Origin: a virus
Length of the DNA: 64,000 bases
Direction: 5' to 3' (one strand)
IMG/VR virus record: IMGVR_UViG_3300042885_000570
Span: 1-64,000 of that record
Numbering within the stretch: the first letter of the stretch is position 1; each line of letters opens with the position of its first letter. The position numbers were made by a program, and so were the translations under genes. The notes beneath the pieces were generated by a model. That model saw nothing but the letters and a program-made list of their open reading frames with translations. It had not been told where the DNA came from and ran no database searches. Shown in pieces: positions 35,774-44,682 of the stretch.

Positions 35774-38700
35774 TATCTGAGTGATATTTGATTTTTACTA
35801 TTACTTAATTTAACTATCATGTTGACATCCTTAGAATCAATTTTACTCAAAAATAAGAAATTTAAATAGTGTCTGAATTTTTTTCTTTCTAATTGTGGCT
35901 TATTATAGTTTAAGTTAACTGCATTTAAAGTTTTAATATAACCATTTGACTGTGTATTCCATATTACTTCTTGAATATAGTTACCTGCAAGAATTGTTGT
36001 ACCTGGAACTAGTGGTCCAGTTGGAGGATAATTAGAACCTATTGGGAACTCTCCTCTATTTTTAGTTATATCCCAGAACTGGTTAAACCTATATTTGTTT
36101 TCCTCTTTAGCAAATAAGATATCAATAGATGTTGGATTTACTTTTGGATACGTATCAGCTAATGTAATATTATTCTTAGGAAATAAGTTAAGATTTAAGT
36201 ATCCAGAAACTTGCTCAGAATTATATATTACTGCTTTATCAAAGTTAAAATCTAATACATGAAATTGATCAACACAATTTAATGTACTATTTTTATAACA
36301 TTCAAGCATGTATTCCATAGATTTTAAAGTAGTAACTGTTTGTCCAGTAATTAATGGAATCTCAATCTCAAATGGATATTGTACACCATAAAAGTTACAG
36401 TAACTATCACATACATAATTATGTTTCCATAGTTTACCTCCTTTAGTAGACATAAAGTATTGTCTACCAGGAAACACAAAGTCAGGAGACCAATCATGAT
36501 GAGAGACCCAATAATCATTTTTAGGGTCAAAACTTGTAGTCCAAGATGCATTTTCAAATATAAGGGGATCACCTAAGTCTACTTTAGTAATACCATTAAC
36601 TAAAAAGTAATTACTATATTCAATATATTCTACTGTAGTATTTGCTGGTAAATCTTTTCTTAATTGATAATCTTTTTTAGAGAAATAAATAACACCATTG
36701 TAGTTATCATACACGGCTTGTGTACCAATACCAGCAACAGGATTATCTGTATGTGGATAATTAGGAAAATCTTCAATAAGCTTATAGGGTAAGAATAAAC
36801 TAAACCACCATTTCATACCTTGTTGAGATATTTCTTTAAGACCACCTTCAAATGCAAATACTCTTCCTTGATTTTGAGAGATATAATACATACCTGCTGG
36901 CGTAGCAATAACACCAAACTTGTTTTGAGATGAACCGTATTCATATTCAGCATCAGAAATTGTTACATTCTGAGGAGGATTAGCAAATAATCCACCATCA
37001 CCTATTGTAATCTTAGTGCCTAAATCTGTTTCAAGAGTATCAACACCTTGATAAACTAAAGGACTAGCATTCTGGAATGTAATAAACATACCTGTTTTAG
37101 CATATGCTTTTATACTAGTAATTCTATTTTTAAAATCTTTATAGTTATTTACAAGATATACAAACCATGAATCTTTTGATGATTCATTTTGTTGAGGTAA
37201 TGAATATATAACTCTATCAGGATAGTAAGTATAACATAACTGAGATACAGTAGGATTATAATATCTAGACTGTAAATTACCTTGTGAAAAGTATTGAGTA
37301 AATACTTTAGATATACTTAATGAATAGTCATATGCATAATAGTTACCTCTTGCAATAGTATCAGGGTTCATATTAAACATAGCATTCAAATCAGTATATG
37401 TATTATGATCATAATGTTGTTCATATACTGCAGTACCGGGTTGTCTAAAATCTACTAATACATCTGACTCAACAAAGAAATCTCTTACTGATGAATTAGC
37501 TAAATAAAAGTAAGCATCTTTAACACCAAACAATCCTGGATAATCACCTTCATTATCATCATTGTAATTATAATCTTTCCAATCAAGTTGGTAATATGAT
37601 CTTGGTAACAAACCAGATCCAGGAGGTGGAGCAATTATATCAGCTAAAGAAGTAGGTGTTAAATCAGCTACATCATATAGTTGACTGTTGACCCAGAATC
37701 TAGGTTCAGCAATCATACTTCTTAAAATGTAGTTATACTCATATCCATCTGGTTGGCCGTATAACCAATCATAGAAAAAGAACATGTTATTCTTTTCAGT
37801 GTATCTATTAACATAAGTATCACCTCCAAAGAATACTGGAGTCTGATTAATTACATTTAATGGTACTAGAACAGCTCTATTACCGGCAGGTGTATTTATA
37901 TTACAATAAAATGAGCGCACTGTAACTGGTATATTTTCTCCATTATAATTTAACTTTTGCTCTGATGGAGTAATTGGTATTTGTTTAATGGAATCAAGTT
38001 GACCATATTGGTTTCTTAATCTTACTTTCATACCACCATATTGACTTGCAATAGGTAAGTTAAACTGATTTGATTTTTTATCTGTAGTATTAACAGGAAG
38101 ACCTGCTATTACTGCAGTACCTAGAGTAACCAAAGATTTATCTTCTACACCTGGAATTGTAATAAAATCAGGACCACCAACAGTACTATTTTTACTAGAA
38201 GTTCTAATTGTAACTGTTGTTTGTCTTTTAAGATTATTTATTACATAGTTTATACCACTGAATGGTTTAACATTTTGGATATTATTTTTTAAGTAAAAAC
38301 TATCTTCAATATTAAATCTTTGTACCTGGGATAAATTAGGTGCATTAAAATTACTATAAAAACCTTCTGCAATAGATTGTAATGCATATTGTCTATATGG
38401 TATAAATGTATAGAATAATTTTATTGCAGTATTAGCACCTTCAGCAAAATAAAATATAGATTGCTGTAAATAATTTAAAAGTCCAATTGGACCAGCATAT
38501 TTATATTTTGGTATTTCTTTTGAATATGTTTTTCCATTAATACCAATTGCTCCTGCAATAGCTGCTGTACCCGCTGCTAATTGAAAAGGTGTATTAAATG
38601 CATTATATATTGAAAGAGCAGGAATTGTATCTTTAAGTGGATTAAGAGAATCAACTAAATAACCACCTAATGTAAAGTATTGATTTATAGCAACATCATA

Positions 38701-40995
38701 TGCAGACTTTAATGGTTGAAAAATACCTCCTGCTGTACGTGCTGCAGCTGCACTAATATCTCCACCACCTGTTGCTGGACCATTTGTAGATTCTGTTATA
38801 GACCATTTACCACCATTTTGAATTGCAGTTTCAATTACACCTGCTAGTGTTGCAACAATAACTACAGCATCAGCTAGTAATTTAAAGTTAGGATGTTGAT
38901 CTGGTTCTTGAAAGTATTGTACTGATGTACCAGATAATGAACCATATAGTTTTAACTCAGTAACAGATAAATATGGATTTCTAAAGTTAGTATCAGGAGA
39001 ATGAAAAGTTACCATATTAGATGGTATATCTTGAAGAGTATCATCCGTTAATCTGATATAAGGATCATTGTTACCTGCTACGTGTCCACCTATTGAACTT
39101 GAGTAAGGTGTAATAGTATTGAATGGATAATTGGGATATAGTCCTTTTCTACCTGCATTATTATTACCCTTGATTTCATAACTACGTAAGTTATTTAACA
39201 TACCTTTAGCTATGATAGATCTGTTACCTTCTCTTGAACCTCTTAGTATTTCATAACCTACTATTCCTGGTATATCAAAACCATCATTATCTTTAGGTAA
39301 AATAATATTTACAAAGTTGACACCCATCAGTCTAATAGCTTGTCCGCCTTGTGCATAATGGTTTGTTAAATTAGAACCATTGGTTATATTATCAGGAAAC
39401 TTGTGATGTCTTATTGGTTTACCACATAAGTCAAACTGAGGATCAGTTGTTCCTGTCCAACAATGAGATGATGCATTCCATACTTCATCTTTATTATCTG
39501 GATACTTTTCAGTAGATTCCCAGTAACCCATAGTACCTTGAGCCTTAATTATACCACCGTCTGGTAAAGTTCCAGATGCAGCATTTGCTGTAGCTGTATT
39601 ATATATTTCAAATACTCTATCATCTGTATTAATTGCATTTTGATCACTTAAAGGTGATGTTTCAGGTAATGTACCTCCACCTGGAACATTAAAGTCTACT
39701 GGAGCTCTACCTGGTATATGATATGATGCAGACTTATCACCGGTATTATAAATCCATCTTATAAAGAATGTATATACTTCATCTCTTAAGTAACTAGTAT
39801 TACTTCCCCCTTGTACATAATAATCTGCAGGATACTCAACAGAAACCCATTGAGCTTGTATTTGATTAGCTAAAGGCTGATAGTTAAAATCAAACTTAGA
39901 CCTTGGAGCTATTCTTAATAGATAATTATTAACCTCAGTAATTTGATCTGATGTTTCATACACAGCATTTCTCAAAGGTATTTGCTCAATAGGAACAGCT
40001 ATTAAATCAGTTTTAATCTGATCAAGATGTATTACTGAAGTCTTAGTAGAATATATACCAATTCTTTTTGCTACTGCACCTTGGTTAATAATCTGTACCA
40101 CTACTAATTCAAATTCATCAAAATTAGTTGAGTCAGCTGTAATAAGAATATCTATAGCTCCTTGTGAGTTATCAACACTCCAGATAGGTTGTGTATTACT
40201 TGGTGAAAAATAATCTGTAACTTTTTGACCGCTTATAGTGTATGCAATAGTAGCAAAGTAAGACCCATTTAATAATACCCCACCACCAACTCCTGGTTTA
40301 ACCTGAATTGTCGGTGTTTGCATTAAACGTGCAAGTCTTATATCTTCACAATTTAATGTAGTTAAGTCAGTACATATTATACAATCATTAATTGTTTGAC
40401 AGTTCTGATTCCAGGAAACACCAGGCCACTGTATTGTAGCAGATGTACCATTACTATATGTATTATTTCCAATCCATTGATATGTATCTCCTGGCCATAA
40501 TGCATCATCACCAATATTTAAATATCTATCTGGATTATTTCCATCAGCAAAGTATACAGCCCAAGAGCAATCTTCTTTTTCTCTTGAAGCACCAGTTATT
40601 AAATATCTTTTGTCAAAGTTTAAACAAGCATCTTGTACAATAATTCTATACTTACAAGTATCTTCTTCATATAATCCTATTTCATGTCCTGTAGGTAAAC
40701 CTATACCATTAGATGGATAAGCTACTGTAAATATTATCCATTTATCAGAATATAAATGTATTGTACCTATAATATATTTTTTACCAGATAGTGTTGCACC
40801 TGCTTCACCACATAAGACATTAGATACTTCATTAGATAAAGTACCTATGTTACCTTCAATAGTATTGTTCACAGCATTACGTGCATGTGTCCACATACCT
40901 TCAGCAATGAATGTAGGATCTGAATCTTTATTTAATCCTTTTACAAAGGTGTTTGTTTTATTTTGACTAGTATCTTGTATATTTTTCTTTGCCAT
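35773..40995 (-). CDS. Tail stabilisation / muzzle protein, P22 gp10-like (1740 aa)
   Basis: The first 150 residues show the pattern of crAss-like 'phage stabilisation' proteins: NTFVKGLNKDSDPTFIAEGM, ARNAVNNTIEGNIGTLSNE, then beta-propeller-like blades (KKYIIGTIHLYSDKWIIFTV, WAVYFADGNNPDRYLNIGD). This family is distantly related to P22 gp10 and in crAss-like virions forms the large tail nozzle or muzzle. The protein is almost wholly beta-rich with many aromatic residues; a helical Ala-rich insertion with hydrophobic stretches lies around residues 700-830 (VVIVATLAGVIETAI and the QLAAGTAAIAGAIG region). The C-terminus is basic (KFRHYLNFLFLSKIDSKDVN). It follows two ring-type proteins, the order expected for portal-proximal to distal tail parts, and is coupled to the 1294-residue gene. 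Confidence 0.88.
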   Translation of the reverse strand: MAKKNIQDTSQNKTNTFVKGLNKDSDPTFIAEGMWTHARNAVNNTIEGNIGTLSNEVSNVLCGEAGATLSGKKYIIGTIHLYSDKWIIFTVAYPSNGIGLPTGHEIGLYEEDTCKYRIIVQDACLNFDKRYLITGASREKEDCSWAVYFADGNNPDRYLNIGDDALWPGDTYQWIGNNTYSNGTSATIQWPGVSWNQNCQTINDCIICTDLTTLNCEDIRLARLMQTPTIQVKPGVGGGVLLNGSYFATIAYTISGQKVTDYFSPSNTQPIWSVDNSQGAIDILITADSTNFDEFELVVVQIINQGAVAKRIGIYSTKTSVIHLDQIKTDLIAVPIEQIPLRNAVYETSDQITEVNNYLLRIAPRSKFDFNYQPLANQIQAQWVSVEYPADYYVQGGSNTSYLRDEVYTFFIRWIYNTGDKSASYHIPGRAPVDFNVPGGGTLPETSPLSDQNAINTDDRVFEIYNTATANAASGTLPDGGIIKAQGTMGYWESTEKYPDNKDEVWNASSHCWTGTTDPQFDLCGKPIRHHKFPDNITNGSNLTNHYAQGGQAIRLMGVNFVNIILPKDNDGFDIPGIVGYEILRGSREGNRSIIAKGMLNNLRSYEIKGNNNAGRKGLYPNYPFNTITPYSSSIGGHVAGNNDPYIRLTDDTLQDIPSNMVTFHSPDTNFRNPYLSVTELKLYGSLSGTSVQYFQEPDQHPNFKLLADAVVIVATLAGVIETAIQNGGKWSITESTNGPATGGGDISAAAARTAGGIFQPLKSAYDVAINQYFTLGGYLVDSLNPLKDTIPALSIYNAFNTPFQLAAGTAAIAGAIGINGKTYSKEIPKYKYAGPIGLLNYLQQSIFYFAEGANTAIKLFYTFIPYRQYALQSIAEGFYSNFNAPNLSQVQRFNIEDSFYLKNNIQNVKPFSGINYVINNLKRQTTVTIRTSSKNSTVGGPDFITIPGVEDKSLVTLGTAVIAGLPVNTTDKKSNQFNLPIASQYGGMKVRLRNQYGQLDSIKQIPITPSEQKLNYNGENIPVTVRSFYCNINTPAGNRAVLVPLNVINQTPVFFGGDTYVNRYTEKNNMFFFYDWLYGQPDGYEYNYILRSMIAEPRFWVNSQLYDVADLTPTSLADIIAPPPGSGLLPRSYYQLDWKDYNYNDDNEGDYPGLFGVKDAYFYLANSSVRDFFVESDVLVDFRQPGTAVYEQHYDHNTYTDLNAMFNMNPDTIARGNYYAYDYSLSISKVFTQYFSQGNLQSRYYNPTVSQLCYTYYPDRVIYSLPQQNESSKDSWFVYLVNNYKDFKNRITSIKAYAKTGMFITFQNASPLVYQGVDTLETDLGTKITIGDGGLFANPPQNVTISDAEYEYGSSQNKFGVIATPAGMYYISQNQGRVFAFEGGLKEISQQGMKWWFSLFLPYKLIEDFPNYPHTDNPVAGIGTQAVYDNYNGVIYFSKKDYQLRKDLPANTTVEYIEYSNYFLVNGITKVDLGDPLIFENASWTTSFDPKNDYWVSHHDWSPDFVFPGRQYFMSTKGGKLWKHNYVCDSYCNFYGVQYPFEIEIPLITGQTVTTLKSMEYMLECYKNSTLNCVDQFHVLDFNFDKAVIYNSEQVSGYLNLNLFPKNNITLADTYPKVNPTSIDILFAKEENKYRFNQFWDITKNRGEFPIGSNYPPTGPLVPGTTILAGNYIQEVIWNTQSNGYIKTLNAVNLNYNKPQLERKKFRHYLNFLFLSKIDSKDVNMIVKLSNSKNQISLR

Positions 40996-41007
40996 AATGT
41001 AAAAGTA

Positions 41008-42024
41008 TTATAATATTCTTGTGCTATTGTAGTTATAACTTTTAAACATGTCATAATACTTAGCATACTGTGCTCTTCTGTTAGCCATCCATAAGCCTTT
41101 CATTTCTGCAAAGTTTGGAGTATTCACAATTGATAAAGCATAATTTCTAGCAGCTTTAAGTCTTTGCTCAATAAGTGATAACTTTTGAGATACATCCTCA
41201 CCATTAAGATACAAGTTTTCAAATATTCTTTGCTTCATAGCATACTCATAGTATTCATTGATCTCATCATGATCCGGAACTAATAAGTTACCATCAGCAT
41301 CTTCTAGTGCTCCTTGGTAATTAAGATATACTTTACCACATTCAAATGTAGTATGTAAGAATCCGTCTTTAAGCCACGCAGTATTTGGTGCATTTAAATA
41401 AAGATTTGGACAATCACATTCTATATTCTGAGATGCTTTAAATCTTAATGGTAGTATTGCTGTATAAACTCTTGTTACTCCTGTAGGTAACACTTGTATC
41501 AATTCAAATTGCTCACCTTTACAGTTAGAGAATACTCTAGGTTTAATACATGTATCACCAAATGGGTTATTAGGATCAAATCCAGGAACTACTACTGGAG
41601 AACAATCTGTAACATGACCTTGACAAGCTGCAGTATGATTACATGGATTAGCATTACATGTTCTACAGTTAACAGTTGGAGGAGCACATTGATCTATAGT
41701 ACTTGGTACCTCATTATACGGTACTTCCATTATAGTAGTACCACCATGTTGGTAACCCACATGTTCTTCAAATGTACCACATATAGATCCAAAGTTCATA
41801 GTAAAGAAATCATCAGGTAGTTTAACCTTATGATGCTCTACTTCTAATATAACTTCTTTAGTCATATTGATTCTTAACCCTAAGTCATATGTGACTCTCC
41901 TAGCAACTTTAATAAGTTGTTGAGGCTCTATCATATTTTCAAGAGCAAATGTGTTTAAATCAATTGTAACATCTTCCAGTAGCTGGTCAAATGTTCTTAG
42001 CTTTAGAGTATAATTAAAGTCCAT
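41008..42024 (-). CDS. Tail ring / connector-type protein (338 aa)
   Basis: Encoded directly before the stabilisation protein and coupled to the 223-residue gene upstream by a TAATG overlap. The N-terminal part is helical (LRTFDQLLEDVTIDLNTFAL, QQLIKVARRVTYDLGLRI); a Cys-rich middle (residues about 118-172, CRTCNANPCNHTAACQGHVTDC) may bind metal or be disulphide-linked; the C-terminal part is again helical (EYAMKQRIFENLYLNGED onward). In crAss-like phages two or more ring proteins at this position connect portal and muzzle, in the way P22 gp4 does; position and the head-completion-like helices suggest the same here. No enzyme motif is seen. Confidence 0.72.
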   Translation of the reverse strand: MDFNYTLKLRTFDQLLEDVTIDLNTFALENMIEPQQLIKVARRVTYDLGLRINMTKEVILEVEHHKVKLPDDFFTMNFGSICGTFEEHVGYQHGGTTIMEVPYNEVPSTIDQCAPPTVNCRTCNANPCNHTAACQGHVTDCSPVVVPGFDPNNPFGDTCIKPRVFSNCKGEQFELIQVLPTGVTRVYTAILPLRFKASQNIECDCPNLYLNAPNTAWLKDGFLHTTFECGKVYLNYQGALEDADGNLLVPDHDEINEYYEYAMKQRIFENLYLNGEDVSQKLSLIEQRLKAARNYALSIVNTPNFAEMKGLWMANRRAQYAKYYDMFKSYNYNSTRIL

Positions 42025-42695
42025 TATCTTAATGAGTTTTGACTATCATCTGAACCATTAGTAGGTATACTGATAGACATAGTTAATTCTTTTAATACAT
42101 ATTGTTCAATCTCACCAAATAGATAATCTGGAAAAGGTAATTGATCATCATTTCTAAACCTGCATTCCTCTGAAGTATCACAGGTAAAACCTGATATGTT
42201 ACCTTCAAATACACCTTCAACTTTAATTGCTTCCCACTGTACATTTGGCATATATAAGTAACCATTCAAATACCAGAAATATTTTCTAGTATTATATTTA
42301 AAACTTGTAACCTTAGTCATTGATGAATATGTACCTGGATCAGTTCTGAATAATTCTACTGATGTATCTAATGAAGATACAGTACGTATAAGTGGACCAT
42401 TAAGCCCATCAAAAAACTTAGGTAGCTTTTCTTTAGTTCTTTTTATATAACATCCTGATGTAATTCCTACACATCCTGCTTCAACTTTATCTACATCCAT
42501 TAACTCTACATAAGTCAATGTAGAAAAGATTGAACTAATCTTCATTAACCTATTCTGGTTATCTTCTCTTTTTAATAGAGACTTGCCATATTTAGATATA
42601 GCAAAGTATATAGTTCTATCAGTTAAGAATGGATCTTCCTTAACTGCTTTAAGAGCATTTCTTACTCTTGATATTGCTTCTCCTATAGTTGTCAT
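42024..42695 (-). CDS. Head-tail ring / adaptor protein, P22 gp4-like (223 aa)
   Basis: The opening TIGEAISRVRNALKAVKEDPFLTDRTIYFAISKYGKSLLKRE is the helical N-terminus typical of crAss-like 'ring' proteins that dock under the portal, with a later beta-rich part (FKYNTRKYFWYLNGYLYMPN) of the kind seen in P22 gp4-type adaptors. The C-terminal helix (FPDYLFGEIEQYVLKELTMSI) probably contacts the neighbouring ring. The ATG overlaps the previous stop (ATGA), so it is made together with the 195-residue protein. The function is inferred from family resemblance and from order: 195-aa protein, this ring, second ring, muzzle. Confidence 0.75.
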   Translation of the reverse strand: MTTIGEAISRVRNALKAVKEDPFLTDRTIYFAISKYGKSLLKREDNQNRLMKISSIFSTLTYVELMDVDKVEAGCVGITSGCYIKRTKEKLPKFFDGLNGPLIRTVSSLDTSVELFRTDPGTYSSMTKVTSFKYNTRKYFWYLNGYLYMPNVQWEAIKVEGVFEGNISGFTCDTSEECRFRNDDQLPFPDYLFGEIEQYVLKELTMSISIPTNGSDDSQNSLR

Positions 42696-43279
42696 ATGTC
42701 AAATTCATTATATGTTTCTAATCTTTTATTATCTCTATCTTGTGCATAGCTTTTTTTAATAGCATACTCAAACATCTTACGTATTTTTTTCATTGGATCA
42801 ACCTGAATATAAATAGGCCAATTTGTTGAATATGTTTTAGCAACTCCTCTTTTAAATAATCTACATCCATTGAATGCCCAGCATTCTCTATTGCTGAATC
42901 TGTATTTATTTTGTAGTGTTGTATAAAATATCTTTGCTAGTTTACCGTCTGTATCCCAGTTATTATTTGTAACTATCACACCATACTTAGTTGACTTAGC
43001 AAAATCAATATTTTTTTTCTTGCTTGTTTGACAGGTCCCTATAAATATGTGCCCAATGTTTTCTGGTAACTCTACACCATCTCTTGTATCAATTACAGTT
43101 TCCCAAAACACTTTATGAAAAGTATTGCAAATAGTTCTCAGGTCTTTATCACTTACATCTTTAAATCTTTTATGCTTTTCTCTAAATGCATTGAAGAATT
43201 TTTGATTCAAGATGTGATGTACTTCAGGTCTAAATCTTTTACCTTTTACATCTGGCCCTTTAAATACTTTACTTTCCAT
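42692..43279 (-). CDS. Conserved crAss-like tail-module protein, possibly IHF/HU-like (195 aa)
   Basis: First gene after the terminator that ends the fibre genes, so it probably starts a tail transcript. Its sequence (FKGPDVKGKRFRPEVHHILN, then KDLRTICNTFHKVFWETVIDTRDGVELPENIGHIFIGTC) weakly resembles the IHF/HU fold: two helices, a 'D-G-V-x-L-P-x-I-G' turn and a strand before a basic arm-like loop. crAss-like genomes are known to carry an IHF-like subunit gene, but this placement in the tail module is not proof. The C-terminal half is basic (RLFKRGVAKTYSTNWPIYI ... KKIRKMFEYAIKKS). DNA binding is plausible. It could equally be a structural chaperone or connector. Confidence 0.6.
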   Translation of the reverse strand: MESKVFKGPDVKGKRFRPEVHHILNQKFFNAFREKHKRFKDVSDKDLRTICNTFHKVFWETVIDTRDGVELPENIGHIFIGTCQTSKKKNIDFAKSTKYGVIVTNNNWDTDGKLAKIFYTTLQNKYRFSNRECWAFNGCRLFKRGVAKTYSTNWPIYIQVDPMKKIRKMFEYAIKKSYAQDRDNKRLETYNEFDI

Positions 43280-43283
43280 ATCC

Positions 43284-43304
43284 TATATATTAATATACTA
43301 AAAA
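43284..43304 (-). promoter_or_regulatory. Promoter-like AT box upstream of the tail module
   Basis: On the minus strand TTTTTAGTATATTAATATATA, ending 4 bases before the ATG region of the 195-residue gene. Nineteen of twenty bases recur, with a one-base gap, at 49791-49809. It is placed after a terminator, where a new transcript would be expected to begin. Promoter identity is a guess. Confidence 0.35.
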
Positions 43305-43309
43305 TTTCA

Positions 43310-43331
43310 GACTTATAAAAGTTTACAAGTC
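43310..43331. promoter_or_regulatory. 22-bp near-perfect palindrome, possible operator
   Basis: GACTTATAAAA followed by GTTTACAAGTC: ten of eleven positions pair, one mismatch. It lies about 30-50 bases upstream of the ATG of the 195-residue gene, between terminator and start. A symmetric site of this length could bind a dimeric repressor; as RNA it would be a low-stability hairpin in the leader. Confidence 0.4.
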
Positions 43332-43360
43332 AAAACAAATATAGTACTTATAACTCATAT

Positions 43361-43396
43361 ATAAAAAATAACCCCGGTAATGAGCACATACCGGGG
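43361..43396 (-). terminator. Terminator after the fibre genes
   Basis: A perfect 8-bp GC-rich stem (CCCCGGTA with TACCGGGG), 9-base loop, followed on the minus strand by TTATTTTTTATATA. It separates the fibre genes from the tail module. Confidence 0.9.
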
Positions 43397-43438
43397 TCTT
43401 GTTGTTAGCCACAGAAACCAACAAACTGCGACATATTT

Positions 43439-44674
43439 TTAATCTGCTAATAATACTTTAACAGCTACACCATTTATAATTACGCTCCAATATTTTGTTT
43501 GTGTCACTGAACCCGTAGTAATAGTACCTGCATTAGAGCTTACTGAACCTACAATAAATTGATTATTACCCGTAGCAGTTGCTCCATTACCTATTATAAT
43601 AGAATTACTAAAATTATTAGAAGCAGTGGATGAACCAATACTAATATTATCACTTCCTGTAGTATTATCAACTAAGGCATTAGCACCAATACCAATATTA
43701 TTGCTACCTATAGTATTACTGTTTAAAGCCGCATAACCTATTCCTGTATTATTACCACCTGTAGTTGTAAAAGAAAGCACTACTGAACCTACTCCTGTAT
43801 TACCACTACTTGTACTATATGCTAATGCATCTTTTCCAACTGCTGTATTTTGACCACCAGTAATATTTGAAAGTAAAGATCTTGCTCCAATTGCTGTATT
43901 GGTCCCCCCATTAGTATTGTTTAATAAAGCAGATGTTCCTAATGCTGTATTATAAGACCCTGCAATATTTGCATCAAGTGCATCTTTACCTACTGCAGTA
44001 TTAGTTGAAATATTTCCTAAACCTGTTCCAATTTTTACAGTATTGAAATAAGAATCAGCTCCTATATATATTGCAGCAGGTCTTTCAATATCTCCAGTTT
44101 TATTTGAACCAGCATCTGTTGTTGTTCCTTGCAAATAAAAATTGGAGCCACCTCCTCCACCTCCACCTGTAGCAACAAGTGGACTAGCAGGTGTACCAAG
44201 ACCGGTAATAGTTGTACCATCTACAGAAATTCTAACAATAGGATTTTGAGGATCTGTATTATCAGTATTTAAACCAGTTACAGATTGTACTAAACCATCT
44301 ACAAGTTCACAACAAGCTATAAGTTCATTTACAGTTGTTGTTAAAGATGTTATTTTACTATTTATTTCAATTATCTCTCCTTCAATTGTAGTAAGTCTAT
44401 TATTAATAATAAGTAATTGAGAATTGATGTAGAGAGTCAATTTAATAATTTCTTCACAGAAATAAGACACAATACTATCAAGTGCTTCTGCAATTGTATC
44501 ATCTTGATTTACTACAATATCTTCACCACATAGAATATCAGGTAATGTAAATACGATACACTGTGCATCAAATACTTCTGCACACGGTTGAGGATTTGGA
44601 CAAGCCGCTGGAGTTGGGCATGGGGGTAAAGAAGGATAAGCATCTTGACAACCGCATTTTATACATGTATTCAT
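43439..44674 (-). CDS. Trimeric fibre with YadA-like head (411 aa)
   Basis: Order of parts: Cys/Pro-rich N-terminal anchor (residues 1-50, CIKCGCQDAYPSLPPCPTP); an adaptor-like helix with DDTIAEALDSIVSYFCEEI (58-76); a heptad coiled coil (about 76-120, INNRLTTIEGEIIEINSKI); a seven-Gly hinge at 170-176; and from 225 to 378 about ten 14-20-residue repeats of the type NTAVGKDAL/NTAIGARSL/NNIGIGANAL. That repeat is the left-handed beta-roll of YadA/Hia-type trimeric adhesins. Such proteins trimerise and bind surface glycans or proteins, so this is a receptor-binding head or tail fibre candidate. It shares the anchor helix type with the next fibre gene upstream, from which it is separated by 8 bases. 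A terminator follows. Confidence 0.88.
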   Translation of the reverse strand: MNTCIKCGCQDAYPSLPPCPTPAACPNPQPCAEVFDAQCIVFTLPDILCGEDIVVNQDDTIAEALDSIVSYFCEEIIKLTLYINSQLLIINNRLTTIEGEIIEINSKITSLTTTVNELIACCELVDGLVQSVTGLNTDNTDPQNPIVRISVDGTTITGLGTPASPLVATGGGGGGGSNFYLQGTTTDAGSNKTGDIERPAAIYIGADSYFNTVKIGTGLGNISTNTAVGKDALDANIAGSYNTALGTSALLNNTNGGTNTAIGARSLLSNITGGQNTAVGKDALAYSTSSGNTGVGSVVLSFTTTGGNNTGIGYAALNSNTIGSNNIGIGANALVDNTTGSDNISIGSSTASNNFSNSIIIGNGATATGNNQFIVGSVSSNAGTITTGSVTQTKYWSVIINGVAVKVLLAD

Positions 44675-44682
44675 AATATTTT

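Noticed and set aside
43340-43350. Bacteroidota-type promoter TAnnTTTG (TATATTTG on the minus strand)
   Set aside because: The -7-like element is present but no TTTG-type -33 element lies at 19-21 bases; the region is too AT-rich for this to be meaningful alone.
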